From: Tenacibaculum sp. AHE14PA
Lineage (GTDB): Bacteria > Bacteroidota > Bacteroidia > Flavobacteriales > Flavobacteriaceae
Length of the DNA: 64,000 nucleotides
Direction of reading: 5' to 3'
Assembly (NCBI RefSeq): GCF_019278465.1
Contig: NZ_CP058983.1
Coordinates: 620,001 to 684,000, forward strand
In this document: piece by piece, positions 62,817-64,000 of the stretch
Position numbering within the stretch: the first letter of the stretch is position 1
Layout: each line of letters opens with the position of its first letter
The notes under the pieces: generated by a model
Seen by the model: only the letters and a program-made list of their open reading frames with translations
The model's database searches: none
What the model was told of the DNA's origin: nothing
Program-made: the position numbers and the translations under genes

Positions 62817-62850
62817 AAAAACTCGAAGTATGCTAGCTTCGAGTTTTTGT
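62817..62850. terminator. Terminator after the small ORF, shared with ettA
   Basis: AAAAACTCGAAG pairs with CTTCGAGTTTTT, a perfect 12-bp stem with an eight-base loop, followed by a T-run. It can end the plus-strand small transcript and, in reverse, ettA. Confidence 0.85.
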
Positions 62851-62876
62851 TTTTTATAATAAAATATAGTAAGTAA

Positions 62877-64000
62877 TTATCTAATTAGCTTTCTATATTT
62901 AATACGTTTCGGCATTAAATCTCCACCTAAACGTTTCTTCTTATTTTCTTCATATTCAGAGAAACCACCTTCAAAGAAATATACTTCACTGTTTCCTTCA
63001 AAAGCTAAAATGTGTGTACAAATTCTGTCTAAAAACCACCTATCGTGACTAATAACAACCGCACAACCAGCAAAATTCTCTAAACCTTCTTCTAAGGCTC
63101 TTAAAGTATTTACATCTAAATCGTTTGTTGGCTCATCTAATAATAAAACGTTTCCTTCTTCTTTTAAAGTCATCGCTAAATGCAAACGATTACGCTCACC
63201 ACCAGAAAGTGTAGAAACCTTTTTATTTTGCTCACTTCCACCGAAATTAAAACGACTTAAATAAGCTCTAGAATTTACTTGCTTACCGCCCATCATTACT
63301 AAATCTTGACCTTCAGAAAAGTTTTCCCAAATAGATTTATCTTGATCGATATTAGAGTGTGCCTGATCTACATAAGCAATCTTAGCTGTTTCACCTACTT
63401 TAAAGTTTCCGCCATCAGGAGTTTCTTCTCCCATAATCATTTTAAAAATGGTGGTTTTACCAGCACCGTTTGGTCCAATAATTCCAACAATTCCAGCTTG
63501 CGGAAGATTAAATTCTAAATTATCATATAATAATTTATCTCCAAACGCTTTCGAAACTCCACTCGCTTCAATTACATTGGTTCCTAAACGAGGTCCGTTA
63601 GGAATGTAGATTTCTAATTTCTCATCAGTTTGTTTCTGATCTTGACTCATCAATTTATCATAGTTCTTCAAACGCGCTTTTTGCTTTGTTTGACGACCTT
63701 TTGCTCCTTGACGAACCCATTCTAATTCTCGTTCTAATGTTTTTTGACGCTTAGAAGCTGTTTTGCTTTCTTGTGCCATTCTTGAAGATTTTTGATCTAA
63801 CCAAGAAGAGTAATTCCCTTTCCAAGGAATTCCTTCACCTCTGTCTAATTCTAAAATCCAACCTGCAACATTGTCTAAGAAATATCTATCGTGCGTTACC
63901 GCAATTACAGTTCCTTTATATTGTGCTAAATGATGCTCTAACCAGTGAACAGATTCTGCATCTAAGTGGTTTGTTGGTTCATCTAATAATAAAATTTCAG
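62877..64000 (-). CDS. ettA: ABC-F protein EttA, 3' part (cut by the window edge)
   Basis: EttA is an ABC-F ATPase that binds the ribosomal E-site and gates translation by energy state. About 374 C-terminal codons are visible and the 5' part lies beyond 64000. The visible part has the first domain's Walker B (EILLLDEPTNHLD), the P-site-tRNA-interacting helical linker (TASKRQKTLERELEWVRQGA), and a complete second ABC domain. That domain has Walker A GPNGAGKTT, signature LSGGERNR and Walker B VLLLDEPTNDLD. The C-terminus KRLGGDLMPKRIKYRKLIR is typical of EttA. The ATG at 63779 is internal, since the frame continues with conserved sequence to the edge. Confidence 0.93.
   Translation of the reverse strand, partial: EILLLDEPTNHLDAESVHWLEHHLAQYKGTVIAVTHDRYFLDNVAGWILELDRGEGIPWKGNYSSWLDQKSSRMAQESKTASKRQKTLERELEWVRQGAKGRQTKQKARLKNYDKLMSQDQKQTDEKLEIYIPNGPRLGTNVIEASGVSKAFGDKLLYDNLEFNLPQAGIVGIIGPNGAGKTTIFKMIMGEETPDGGNFKVGETAKIAYVDQAHSNIDQDKSIWENFSEGQDLVMMGGKQVNSRAYLSRFNFGGSEQNKKVSTLSGGERNRLHLAMTLKEEGNVLLLDEPTNDLDVNTLRALEEGLENFAGCAVVISHDRWFLDRICTHILAFEGNSEVYFFEGGFSEYEENKKKRLGGDLMPKRIKYRKLIR

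Noticed and set aside
62877..63779. Complete 300-residue ABC protein starting at 63779
   Set aside because: The frame continues to the window edge with conserved ABC motifs (LLDEPTNHLD), so the ATG at 63779 is internal to a larger ettA.

Overview
The window comes from a low-GC member of the Flavobacteriaceae (Bacteroidota), probably close to Tenacibaculum or Polaribacter; the genus is inferred from general resemblance only. The evidence is the low GC, a PorD-type T9SS protein, a GLPGLI protein paired with a TonB-type outer-membrane barrel, a long 480-residue GAPDH, a Bacteroidota-type omega subunit, a SecA without the C-terminal zinc site, and repeated promoters of the TAnnTTTG (-7) type. Most of the window is chromosomal housekeeping. 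I see no rRNA, tRNA, CRISPR array, transposase or phage module.

Layout. 1-377: two 126-bp direct repeats and small hairpins. 378-8787 (minus strand): glycosyltransferase/DUF3050 pair, fabI, TPR protein, recN, a candidate small membrane protein, porD, coaBC, rpoZ and bamD. 8909-12048: ferritin, dapA with a small partner, and a phytase-like lipoprotein. 12061-14804: three YhhN (lysoplasmalogenase-like) paralogues, the middle one cut by a single TAG, plus a DoxX gene. 14851-21354: ligA, a DinB-like secreted protein, a candidate small RNA, a secreted lipocalin-like protein, gap and htrA. 21389-21458: six TTTAAC-type repeats phased at about 10.5 bp between htrA and dapF. 21488-23803: dapF, GNAT, mltG. 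23813-28140: an inserted cassette (TonB-type barrel, GLPGLI protein, small secreted protein, a 58-bp perfect palindrome, XRE regulator) ending in a second, diverged copy of the mltG 3' end. 28353-39493: peptidoglycan-associated protein, RsmI-like methyltransferase, LMW-PTP, dnaA, thioesterase, cobalamin adenosyltransferase, DUF2795, secA, ung and mutS2. 39779-41393: a frameshifted outer-membrane-like gene coupled to a metallophosphoesterase lipoprotein. 41496-49959: MATE pump, tpx, dgkA, ftsK, lolA-like, lptF/G-like, ribB. 50031-56892: nitronate monooxygenase, two MORN proteins around mnmA, HEAT-like protein, serine hydrolase, sterol desaturase, YkgJ protein. 57070-60998: argS, lpd, two-repeat metal-binding lipoprotein. 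61054-64000: AsmA-like protein, a sigma54-type promoter driving a 16-codon ORF with Tyr-Tyr-Trp-Trp and a terminator, and the 3' part of ettA, cut by the window edge.

By function, many genes serve the envelope: BamD, PorD, LolA-like, LptF/G-like, MltG, HtrA, DgkA and the AsmA-like protein. Replication and repair are covered by DnaA, LigA, RecN, Ung, MutS2 and FtsK; cofactors by CoaBC, RibB and the cobalamin adenosyltransferase; lysine/DAP by DapA and DapF. The strongest leads are the sigma54 small transcript at 62704-62850, the mltG-flanked cassette with its palindrome, the helically phased repeats upstream of htrA, the nonsense-mutated YhhN gene, and several promoters so close to start codons that leaderless mRNAs are likely.
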